DNA from: Erythroxylum novogranatense
Taxonomy: Eukaryota > Streptophyta > Magnoliopsida > Malpighiales > Erythroxylaceae
Reading direction: 5' to 3'
Assembly (NCBI GenBank): GCA_029891385.1
Contig: CM057224.1
Span: 37,329,005 to 37,393,004, forward strand
DNA length: 64,000 bases
This document shows positions 21,671 to 32,269 of the stretch, piece by piece. Position numbers and translations under genes: made by a program. The notes below the pieces were generated by a model, which saw only the letters and a program-made list of their open reading frames with translations, was not told where the DNA came from and made no database searches. Position 1 is the stretch's first letter. Every line of letters begins with the position of its first letter.

Positions 21671-23878
21671 TGTAACACCCATATACCCCCTGGGAGGATA
21701 AATGGATGCCACCTAAGACAGGACAAACAAATCAAAACGTTTCATACATGCATTTTTAAAAACTAAACGTAACACACATATAAAGAAACAAATCGAAAGA
21801 ATATTTACAGGCCCAAACAAACCAAACAAAATATATTTTCGCGCAACACAAAACTCAGACTCTTTTGGCCACTACTACTTGACTTGTCCCATCCTTAATC
21901 TCTTAGTTCAACCTACACGGGCAAATCCATCTGTATAAGCATATAGCTTAGTGAGTAATAACTAATCTATATTAACCGATTTCGTAAAATGTAAAGAATG
22001 CATTTCGAATGATTTTTATACTAAATGTAATCGACATAACACAGAGATCCTTCGTAATCGTAATAATCAATCGATATCATAATACGTAACAAATCAAACT
22101 ATAATCCATGAATGTAAGTGGGTAACGGACTTATACAGAGATACCATAATTAGTATCAGCGGGAGAGACATATGTCTCGATATCGAGACACCAAAGTGTC
22201 AAATAACAGAGCAAATTGCAGACCTTCTAAGCATGCCTAGTTACCCACAACTAGACTTAACAGCTTTACAATGTAACAAGATCATTTCACCATTCATGCA
22301 GGGCAAATAGCACTCTAATAAATCAATCCTAGACATCATCTAGGTTGACTCACAAAATTTATCATTACCAAAATTTACTTACCTCAAGACTTACATCGAA
22401 ATTTTCTACCTATATTTCAGATCTTGAAATTATCGACCAGACATTTACCTAAATCGACTTAGTGTTTATTGTCCCGACAATATCTAGCAAGTGGTCTTTC
22501 CTCTATAATAGGAACACGGACACAAATTATTATTGTGCTTCATTATCAGTATGATAACTAAGTATGATGCATGTTCATGACAAATTTCCGGATTAATCAA
22601 CAACTCATAGTACTAAATGATCCATGAAGTTTCGTGACATTAGCGATACAAAGAAGTATTCAAATGAAAGCAAGTCTTTATTAAATCTGAAAATGTACAA
22701 ATTACATTAATTCTCAAATGCTATGCCAATAAGCAACATAACGATCATAGGACATGTTAAGAAGAGAAAAAGAGTGTGAGCTGAATCATTTAGCTCTACA
22801 CTACGAATGAAACAAAGATACATAATAATAAGCAGTAGACAAAAAAATGAAATAGCGGACAACATTTGAAATTTGGTTTTCGTCAAGAATCACTTGTGAG
22901 GTAAGGGATGAAGTAAATGATGGAGGAGTGGTATCTATTTATAGAGCATTTTTATAAACTAGCCATTTTTATACCGTTAACTAGCCGTTATTACCTAGCC
23001 GTTATACATTTTTGGGTGAAAAAATACGTATGACTACTATTCACAAATGCGTATGGTTACTATTCACAAATACGTACGGTTACTGTAGCAAGACACTGTT
23101 CACCGACACTGTTCACAATTCACTATTCTGCACTATTCACCGTCTTCAACCTCCGACTCTGAAACTTCTTCTTCTTCTTTTTTTTCATCTTCCTTTAACT
23201 TCTTCACTTTACAACTAACCTATTTAGCAATTCTAACCTATCAGAATTATCCTAAGCTTCAAACATGATAAATCTAAACAAAACAAAACAAAGATGTAAC
23301 TCAGTATGATAAACTAAACTTACCACTTTCCAAAGAAAACTCCAATAAGCGGTGTTGGTGAGTGAATGGCTTCGCTAACTCTACCGATGGATGGGTAAGG
23401 GAGGCATTCATGAGGAATAAACGATAATTGTTCGATTTAAATCTTTGCTAGTAGGTTTAGATTATGATACATGTAATAAACAAATTAATAGGTCCAAATA
23501 GTAATAAATAACCAAAAATATTGTTATGAATCTTAGTTGTAACAATTACCCAACAAATACCAAAAGTTCCGAAGACTTCCAAAATTTACCAAAATTCAAA
23601 TCGTAAAATAATGACTCTCAAAATAAATTGGCAACTCAAAACTAATCCTCCATTAATTTCTAAAATGTTTGAAGTATACAAAATTATGAAAATTATAATA
23701 ATATCGTCCAAATCACTCCGAAGTTTCATTAAACCAATTAACCCGGAAAATGCCATGAATGCATGCCAAAATACTTATGCACAATTTAAGCCAATAGTTA
23801 ATAAGTTAATAAGCAAATAACACTCATAATTCGTACTAAATTCTTTTAATATTCTAACCCCTAATGTGGGGCGTTACA
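21671..23878 (-). repeat. 5' LTR of the Del/Tekay-like element
   Basis: The ends are TGTAACACCC (21671) and GGGCGTTACA (23878), an imperfect inverted terminal repeat; length 2208 bp. The interior is AT-rich, with a cluster of TACTATTCAC / CACTGTTCAC direct repeats at about 23030-23140. No gene is present; the short frames at 23012-23218 and 23611-23820 show nothing recognisable. Confidence 0.85.
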
Positions 23879-24308
23879 TGCACAAATTGTCGACGCGCAA
23901 CGACAATAGTGATCTCAAACTCGGCCTTCCAGAGGAGCCAGATCCCTCCCGAGAACCCAGTAGCTTCAACACGAAAAGAAAAATCGAATCCTAAATTCTT
24001 GACTACAGCATGAGCCCGAGCTCCGCTAATACAAGGTTCCAGTAAGACTAAGATACCGGGAGTAAACTTACGTAAATAATTACGCAGTATGGATAAGAAG
24101 CGGGGGTCGCCCGCTCCTTGACAATTCCAAATGATAATAGACATAAACATAAGAGGAAAGAATTTATGGGCAGGCACTATCCGTACCTGTCACCATGGCG
24201 GGCTGAAGAATGACATCGGACGTTAGCGAGGCCATGCTGGGAACTTCCGAGGGCAATTGAGGCAAATCCTCCGTTGCATCCATATCGGTACCGGGCCGGG
24301 AGGGATTA
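23879..24308 (-). pseudogene. LINE (L1-type), piece 2: end of ORF1 and start of the ORF2 endonuclease
   Basis: The minus strand first gives the tail of ORF1 (DMDATEDLPQLPSEVPS, ending in a stop near 24168). ORF2 then begins around 24150 with IIIWNCQGAGDPRF, LVLLEPCISG, and GFSGGIWLLW. These are the first motifs of the plant L1-type apurinic endonuclease, which nicks target DNA. The rest of ORF2 is lost at the junction with the gypsy LTR at 23878. On the other side the sequence continues across the 13.2-kb insertion to 37505. Confidence 0.85.
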
Positions 24309-26963
24309 TGTTGGCCCTCAAATTTTTCTTGTTAAATTGAGCATGATCTAAATGAATTATGAGGTTTGATGGATAAAATTTTGGATCTACTTGTTATGTA
24401 AATGTTAGTAGAATTTATTCTATGGTTTGGTTGTATTAAAAGTGGTAAAAATGCATAAGGGCAAATTGGGCATAACACTTAAGGTTATAAGACTTAAGGC
24501 TTTAAGGAAAGGGAAAAAGGGACATTTCACAATTATTAAGGGTATAAAAAGAAGGAGAATTGGTTGTTTTGTTTGGAAAAGGAAGGAGAGAACCGTGGAA
24601 GAAGAAGAGAAGAAGAGAAAAATTAGGGTTTTGGAAATCTTGAAGAATTTGACGAATCTTGGAGCTAAACAAGTAAGTATAAGCATCATCCCTTCTTGAT
24701 TTGGTGAATGAATTATGTTTTGTGATGATTTGAAGTGAAAAATGAGGTTGAATGTATTAAGTGACTTTTCGGTTGAAGATGTCTTAGGTTTAATGATTTT
24801 GTTGTGTTTGTGAATGGATTTTGTGTTGAAATGAGTTTAGAAATGAAGTAGGAATGATGATTTAGGGTTAAGAAGAGTTATTTGTGAAAGATGGGAAGTT
24901 TGAAGATAAAAAATGTCAAAAATCAGGGTTCGGAAGGTTTCCGGTCTCGCACGTCGCGGCGCACGCAGGTGTCCACGTCGCAGTCACAAGACAGCGCCCA
25001 TGTCGCAAGACGCACAAACGCCCACGACGCTGGCGCCAAGATGCGCCACGCCACAAGCATGAGTGAACGCCACTGCGATGGCGAGCTCCAAAGGCGTTTG
25101 CACCGCATGCTAGCTCTGTTTTCCTACACAGACATGTTTTGGTATTTTGGACATAACTTTTGATGTAGATGTGCAAATGAGGTGATTTTTGATTCGTTGT
25201 AAAATAGAGACAAAGGTCTACAAGTTTTATGAAGAAATGAAGTTTTAAATTAGTCTTTGAAGATCTCAAATTTTGGATGGAATTTGAGTATAGATTCTTG
25301 TTTCAACATAAGGATAGTCCTAATATGTTTGGAGTATAACTTTCGGATTTCTGAAACAAATTAAATGATTTTGGGGTCAATAGGAACGTAAGACAACGTG
25401 GAACTCTTATGGAAAAATTGACCCTAATGTTTGGACTTTTGGAAGAGTTTGAGTTTTAGAATTTATCTCAGTGAATATGCAATTTATGGATCCTTAAATT
25501 GTATTCCTATTGAATGGGAATTTTGTATTTGATAAAGGGAATCAACGAAGGCAAGAGGATCAAGAGGAGAGGCATCTGTTAAGCAAAGGAATTCAGGTAG
25601 GTTTCATGTTTATAATTTAGAAATGATCCAATAAAGTTTTCTCCCAAATCAAGAATGATTTCAATTACTTCATAAATGTTGTTTTTGTTTCTTTTGAATG
25701 ATTTGCAAAAATTGTTACATGTTTCGGTATATGAACTTTGTTGATGGATTTCAAAATAAAAATGGGAATGCATTGAAACATTTTATGTTATGCCTTGGAA
25801 AATTCATGGCATTTTGTATATTCGAAAAAGAAAGAAAAAAGCATGAAAAGCATAAAGCATTTGAAAATGATTTGAGCATGATTATGTACTTCTGATTGGG
25901 CGATAGTGAAACCATTCTGTTAGTCACGTGCACGTCGACAAGAGTCTTCTCCCGGCTGCCCGCTTGTGGCATATGAGCTCCGAAAATGGACTCATTCTGT
26001 TCAGGGTGTAAACTTCGGTTTCTCCCTTCTGTTTCTATAGAACCCTCGAGTCATATGTTTGTGCATTGTATCTTTGAATTGTCAGGAATGTTACATATAT
26101 TGAGTGTTTTGTATTGATGGTTAAATGGTTATGTTGTGTTGATATGACGACATTTTTCAACTATGAGTTTTGAATTCAAAATTTCGGATTTGACTGAGAA
26201 TTTGGGAACAAAGCGATTTATGAACTCATTACGACTTTTATATGACAAATGAACTTTTCAACGATTTTGCTTATTCTTCGTTATAAATCTGTTACTCAAG
26301 AGCTATAAGCTCAGCCCCTTCATTCTCATCCACAGGTGATGAGAAGAAGATCGGGTGAAGGGAAGTGAAGGTTTTTATTTGTATATGTACATATTGTATT
26401 ATTTTTAAGTTAGATTGTTGTTGAGAATTTTGGGAGTTGTGTATTTTGTATATTCGGATTTCGATATTGATATTGTATTGTGGCTTGGAATGCCATTAGA
26501 GTTTGTAAAATTCTATTCTTTTGATGTTAAGGCATTATGTCTGGATGATGTTGAGTAGATGTATGCATTTGCGTATATGGATCAGGTTGAGAGGAGATTC
26601 GATATACTTGAGGAAGTTATGAATTTGATATGAATATTTTTGATAGTGAATTGTTGTTTCATATATATATAGAAGTGAAATGTGTTATGGAAAAAGAAAC
26701 ATAGAAATGGTATGAGACTTTAAGCCTCACGATTTCTTTAGTTTACGCTAACGTTTATGGTTCAACGGTTGGACTCCAAAAACGGGGCTCTTCATGTTTG
26801 GTATCAGAGTAAGAAAAGATTTCAAGGAACCACGCTTCAGTATGATGATATTTTGTACCGAGGTTGGGTTTCAAAAACGGGGCCCAGCATTTGCGGTATC
26901 AAAGCAAGGTTTGTAAGTGTTATGGTTTTGTTAAGAGCTGGATTCCGGAAAAGGGGTCCAGCA
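24309..26963 (+). repeat. 5' LTR of the element at 24309-37499
   Basis: 2655 bp, TG..CA ended. It contains a GC-rich patch at about 24940-25110 rich in CGTCGC and GCGCC, within otherwise AT-rich sequence. Its last 230 bp (about 26740-26963) matches 37260-37499. The end region carries three diverged copies of a block with AAAACGGGGC..CA followed by a GGTATCA motif (near 26775, 26870 and 26945). Short open frames here are not genes. Confidence 0.82.
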
Positions 26964-26967
26964 TTTG

Positions 26968-26979
26968 TGGTATCAAAAC
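26968..26979 (+). other. primer binding site of the element at 24309-37499
   Basis: TGGTATCAAAAC, two changes from the iMet-type site, four bases inside the LTR. Similar GGTATCAGAG and GGTATCAAAG motifs lie earlier, at about 26800 and 26896, in the repeated LTR end. Confidence 0.6.
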
Positions 26980-27384
26980 ACCAGCATTATGATCTTGCAT
27001 GGGCGCATGTGTATGGGTTACACGCATAAGCAACTGTTAGGAGTTTAAGGTGATAGAATTAGTGAGAAAAGGATGATACTCTTTCATGATATGAGAAACA
27101 GAAAGTTGCGGATAATTAGAAAGGAGAAATAGTGGATGGGTAAACAGAATAGATAATGATTCAAGGCAATTGTACTGGAGGATTGAACATGACAGCAATA
27201 TTGTACTGTGGTGATATGTTTTCGAAAGTGATATAGATATGAATGTATTGCCATGGATTGTTTGAGAAATATAGGGATATAAGTATACATGATGAGATTA
27301 TAGTGTACAAGTAGAGTGCAATGGAAGCATAACTTTGTTATGATCTTAAGACGAGGAAATTAGAACCGAAGTGGTTTTTTGATT
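26980..27384 (+). other. remaining internal sequence of the gypsy-like element (left of the copia)
   Basis: About 400 bp of AT-rich leader-like sequence with no readable gag. It resumes at 37090 after the copia element. The two parts together make an internal region of only about 0.5 kb. Confidence 0.5.
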
Positions 27385-29329
27385 TGTAAGTGATAAGTCG
27401 ACTTGTACCATGTGTAAGTCGACTTACACATGTTCGGTACCGATAAGTCGACTTGTTCATTGGATAAGTCGACTTGTTCAAGGTCGATCGCTTATTTGCG
27501 CTCTAAAGGCAATCCCTTTAACGCTGCTTTTATTCAAAGTCGTGTGCAAACTTTATGAATAAATAAAGAAAAGGCATTATTCATTAATTTGATATTCATA
27601 AACATTGTTTATGAATTGATTTGATCTTTAATCAAATTAATGAAGTCCATGATATATGACATAGCATGAAGGAAATTATGATGTGATCATACTATCGAGA
27701 TTCCTATCGTGCAATTATGTCAAGATCTAAATTCTCCTAGTCATAGGATTAATGAGACCGACATCATTAATCCGGATAGACTAACACATGTCATATTCCT
27801 TGATTGGATCAAGCAAGGATCTCGAAACCGTAAATATGAGATATTTAGAATTGACATGTGGATGCTTACTAGCGGTAGTAAGTTCATTGATGACCTGCCA
27901 TGAGATCATCACATGGATATCTTATCTAAGTGTCGTTGATAATCTCATCATAGCAATGGTGCAAGTATCCTTAGACTTGAGGTATTCAAGGATATCTTGA
28001 TATTGATCCCGTGCTTTGACTCCATTCCTTGTTGCCTTCCGCAGGTAACTCATAGGGTGGTGCTTGGGTGCGACTTGAGGTATTCAAGATAATTGAGTAG
28101 TCAATAAAGGATTCACCACTTCGGATTAGCGTAAGAGATACCCGTAGCCTCTTGTCGGGATCATTACTAAGGTTGGCCGCGTGTATGTCATGAAGAGTGT
28201 CTTCATTGACATATAAAGTAATGAGTCCCGTAACAAGAACCGATATCACTGGGCTAGACTCGGTCTAGTGAGAGTTGACACTTTAACCATACTCATAACC
28301 AAGTGGGGTATAGGATGGTGAAAGGACGAATTGCACGGTAATTGTTCATGGAAGGGTTCGTGATCCGTTCGTGATGAATACATCAAACCGATTACTTTCC
28401 GTCAATTGGGGTCATGATGTGTTGCTAGATACCGCTCATGACTTGCTCTGATTAATTGTTAATCTAAGTGGCCAACATAACCGGAGCCTAAAGGGTCACA
28501 CGATAAGAGTGTTTCAGAATCAGAAAATAGTTATTGGACAGAGTTCCAATTATGGAGAGCATTAGGATTAAATGGATCCCGATGAGATTGGGATATGTCC
28601 CGATGAGATCGCGACATCGATATTGCTAAGAAAGGTTTCCGGAGCTGTTTCAGCACCGGGGCCCGGTAGGCCGGTAGGACCGACCCCAGTGTGACTGGAC
28701 CACTTCAACAATATATATACATATATATATATGATTAATTAAGTAATTAATTAATTAATTATTATATATATATGTGTAATACGTGGAAAGGGAGGAGGAG
28801 AAGTATGGAAGCTTCTTTTGGAAGCTTAGTCATCATCTTCATTTAATTACTAAAAGACAAAATGATATAAAGGAAGATGAAAAGAAGATGATGTTCGGAT
28901 GGCTTGGAAAAAAGAAGAAAAGAGAGAGTCTTTTCTTTGTAAAAAGAAGTGTTCTTCGTTGGTTATGAAAGAGGGAGAAGGGTTTTTTGTGAAAAACCTA
29001 AGTCTTTCATCTCTCATCTCCATCAACATTCAAGTCTTCATCTTCTCCTCCAAGCTTCTTCTTCATCTCTTCAACGTTTTCTGAGGCTCTCCAGGACAGA
29101 GGTAGGCTCTAGCAGGCTTTAATCTGTTCTAGCTATTCCCGGGTCAAAGGGGTTTGACTCGGTTAGATTTTCTGATCTCTGCGTGGATCACCTTTAGAGA
29201 TAGTCTCTTTTGGCTATTTAGGTTGATGTCTTCATACGGATACCTGGATCCTGGATTTGGGAAAGTCCTGGAACAAAAATTTTGTTTTCCGCTGCCGGTA
29301 CATATGATGTACCCCGGGATTTTCCTACA
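27385..29329 (+). repeat. 5' LTR of the copia element
   Basis: 1945 bp. The first 100 bp hold four copies of the palindrome AAGTCGACTT (about 27395, 27413, 27444 and 27464). A TA-rich stretch (about 28710-28770) and a purine-rich stretch (about 28783-28990) follow. It matches 35152-37089 closely, with many one- to few-base indels. Confidence 0.92.
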
Positions 29330-29330
29330 G

Positions 29331-29341
29331 TGGTATCGAGC
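29331..29341 (+). other. primer binding site of the copia element
   Basis: TGGTATCGAGC, one base after the LTR end, is an iMet-type primer site with one base missing relative to TGGTATCAGAGC. Confidence 0.8.
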
Positions 29342-31640
29342 GTCGGTATCCCGTATGAAGCTAAAACCTAAGCGAGATCGAAACCCTAATGGAATTTGCT
29401 GTTGATGCATGCTATCTGTTCAGATTTCGAATTTATATTGTGATATGCTTTTCGAAATTTTTCTGCCCAGAATTGTTCATAACATGTTAGAGAATATTTC
29501 TATGAAATTTGAGAATTTATCGATTTGATTTGATATAGTTTTGCTAATTAATTCCCTAAGGTTACAGATGTTGTTTTGTGAAACGATTCTAGAACAGGCA
29601 TGAGTATAAAATCGAGAATAAATTCTAGAAAAATGGTTTTTCGGATTTTCCTTCACCTAAATGTCTCTAAGATGTTGTTTAATGTCTGTGAGCATGGAAA
29701 CTGGATTTCAAGGTGATTGGATATTTATTCACGAATTTATTCTATGCTGTTGGGAATTGCTGTGCTGATGAACACAGATTTTGAATCGGTTTTGTTATTT
29801 AGGTTGACTGAGTTTTTGATGGCCTAAAATCCTGAAAAAATTCATGTAGCATGTTCTGAACATGTAGTAACCTATTTAATTTTCTCAGAATTTATTGAAA
29901 TTGTTTCATTGATCATTTCGAGCAATGTACAGAACTGGACAGTTTTGTGAAAATTGTTGGGACTGTTTTGCTTGGCTTGATTGAGTGTGCTTTTTCAGTT
30001 CCAATGCCTTGCACCATTTTTAATGTGATTAAAAATGTGTTATCTTGATGTAATATGATTTCCAAACTGAATTGCTTGAATTTGCTTTTCCAAGAATTTT
30101 TGAATGCCTAATTGATCACAATAGCGTCTCGTTAGCATGTTGCATTATCTTGTTTGTTTTGACCGTCATATTTTTTATGGCATGTGCTGAAGTAAATTTG
30201 ATAATGTATGTGCTAGCTAGAGATGCTTAGGATGATAATTAGGGTGTTCCTAAATTATTTGGAAATTAATGAGTTTTGACTCATTTCAAGCTTTTCATAT
30301 AGTTTGACTATTTAAGGCATTCATGAATCAATGAAGTGTTCATTGAGGCATCAATTCACAGATATTACCCTAGGTATGATGATGTTGAGAATTGGAATTG
30401 TATTGATTGAGGAATTAGCCGATTAGAGATTTTAGCAAAATTCCCTGAATAAGTCGACTTGTATATGGTATAAGTCGACTTGTTCAAGATTTTTGGATAA
30501 GTCGACTTGTGGGTAAAATAAGTCGACTTGTTCAAGATCTCAGTATAAGTCGACTTGTAGTACCTTGTAAGTCGACTTGTTCATGGGCAGATGACATAAG
30601 TCGACTTGTGTCATACAAGTCGACTTGTGTGTGGGCAGAAGCATAAGTCGACTTGCATTTGATGAAAGTCGACTTGTGGCATGCATAGGTGGGATGATGG
30701 ATGATTTTAGGTATAGACTCAATGTGATTGATGAAATGCCCTAAATCATATCATATAGTCATGGTGACTATAATCCTACGGCTTGGAGAAGAAGTAGATG
30801 AGACCCAAATCCTCCTCAAGATATGAAAACTAACGCCTTCCATTAATATGGTAAGAACCGAGTTTTATAGGTTGGGTTGTTGAGCTAACCTCAAGCTCGC
30901 TCTATACTGAATATGTTCGAACCATGAAAATAAGATTTTCGGATTAATGGGTTGGTTTTCACTGGAAGCGTTGGTTTGTTGAGTAAACTCAAGGTCAACG
31001 TGGACAGAGGCGAAATTGGATAGCATACATCAGATGTATGCGCATCAAAGAGTTGATACCCAATGTAAGTGCACACATCAACAAGTTGATAGCACTAATC
31101 GATAGTTGTGTCTAAGATGTAATTGATATGTCTGATACCTCCCGAGACATAAGGTGGCTTGTTGGGTAAACCCAAGGTCATTCTTAATGTCGGTTATCGA
31201 TGATGCAATTGGTATGACCGATACCTACCGATTGACCTAAGTTGTGGCTTGTTGGGTAAACCCAAGGTCACTCTTAGCAATGTCGGATATCGACCCACTA
31301 GACATTATGTCACTTTGTTTCTCCGGATTCAGAAAGAGGGTTATGGATTCTAGGAAACTAGTGGGAGCCATATGCATGTCATGCAAGTCCTTATGATCAT
31401 GCAGCATTTCTATTCTATCATTCCTCTCTATCGCCTTAGGTTGATTGAAGAAGTCTTTCAAAGGTGAATTTTCGCCTCTATTCGGACCGAATTTTCTTGA
31501 TTGGTGAGAATCGAGAATTGTTCTTAGATCCGAGGAACCGATACGCCCCAGATGTTCCACTTCCAACAGACTCGCTTGTCGATGCTTCGATAAGGATCGA
31601 AAGCATATTGTAAGCATCTAAAGGATGTTGATATGGATAC
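29342..31640 (+). other. long untranslated leader of the copia element
   Basis: About 2.3 kb separates the PBS from the first readable gag motif. It is AT-rich and non-coding. It contains the AAGTCGACTT array (30445-30680) and, at about 30870-31280, several GTTGGGTAAACCCAAGGTCA-like imperfect repeats. The open frames on either strand show no family resemblance. Confidence 0.6.
30445..30680 (+). repeat. array of about ten AAGTCGACTT palindromes
   Basis: The ATAAGTCGACTTGT core occurs about every 18-30 bp between 30450 and 30680, separated by short variable spacers (some share GTTCAAGAT or GTGGGCAGA). Each core is a 10-bp perfect palindrome containing a SalI-type GTCGAC. The same core occurs four times at the start of each LTR of this element. 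Confidence 0.9.
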
Positions 31641-31649
31641 TTGCTTTAT

Positions 31650-32250
31650 GCTTGCCTCGATGTCACTAGAGTCGCAGGAGCAAAGACGAGTCCATGGATG
31701 CTCACTCTATAGTATTTCATCTTGGGGAGCTGTTTGATGAGTAAGCTCGATTCGAAAGGTTCGAGACCTCAAGGCTTCTCTTCACCATTAAAGATGGCTC
31801 GTGGATATCTGCATGCGCAATACCCCGAGGATGAATGGCTATATTGAGAGATTGGTCGCCTTAAGATTTGTAATGGATTATGAGTTAAGTAGAGACTTAA
31901 TTCTAGTTGGATTGTCGATGGTTATTCACAGCCAGGATAAACTATCGGATAAACCAAATATCCACAACAATTCTCGAATGATCAATCAGCTTTCATGACA
32001 AATTGAGCGGTGCTATCAAGAAGGATAGCAAGCAAGTGTAATGGTAGATGCTTCTTCTTCTAGTTCAAAGAAGAAAAGGCCAAGAAACCAAATGGAAGTG
32101 CCATCAAGGAAAACCAAAGATTCTTCCCAAAAGGATTTTGCTTATCATTGCAAGTCTAGCCACCAGAGGCGTAAACCGTAAAATCTATTCGAGTCCTCAA
32201 GCGTAAGAAGGCATCGATGCCTCTACTCCTTCAAATATGTTTGTCATTGA
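31650..32250 (+). pseudogene. gag fragment of the copia element
   Basis: The clearest piece is in the frame at 31801-31998: MRNTPRMNGYIERLVALRFVMDYELSRDLILVGL, which follows the pattern of plant copia gag (UBN2-type). After it come lysine-rich segments and a KSSHQRRK-like stretch. Several stops and frameshifts; no intact zinc knuckle was seen. Confidence 0.65.
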
Positions 32251-32269
32251 GGTTAATACTATTCCTGAT

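Larger units (their letters stand above)
18497..23878 (-). mobile_element. Del/Tekay-like Ty3/gypsy retrotransposon lacking its 3' half
   Basis: On the minus strand the order is 5' LTR (23878-21671), tRNA-iMet primer binding site, gag, protease, RT and RNase H. The sequence breaks at about 18497 just after the RNase H tail ([14 protein letters not shown]). Integrase, any chromodomain and the 3' LTR are missing. Its LTR interrupts a LINE at 23878/23879. The Del/Tekay label rests on the long TGTAAC..GTTACA LTR, the iMet primer site and RT/RNase H motifs; the missing integrase prevents a check for a chromodomain. Confidence 0.85.

Noticed and set aside
24884..25269. Several overlapping open frames on both strands in the GC-rich patch
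   Set aside because: Stop codons are rare by chance in GC-rich DNA; the patch lies within an LTR and no family is visible.
27395..27480. AAGTCGACTT repeats considered as a CRISPR-like array
   Set aside because: The host is a plant, the units are short palindromes with irregular spacers, and they lie within a copia LTR.
28783..29084. Open frames MEREEEKYGS.. (repeated at 36551-36733)
   Set aside because: They lie within the copia LTR, occur in both LTR copies, and are purine-rich non-coding sequence.
31237..31617. 126-aa open frame on the minus strand
   Set aside because: It is antisense to the copia leader just before gag and has no motif; taken as a chance frame.
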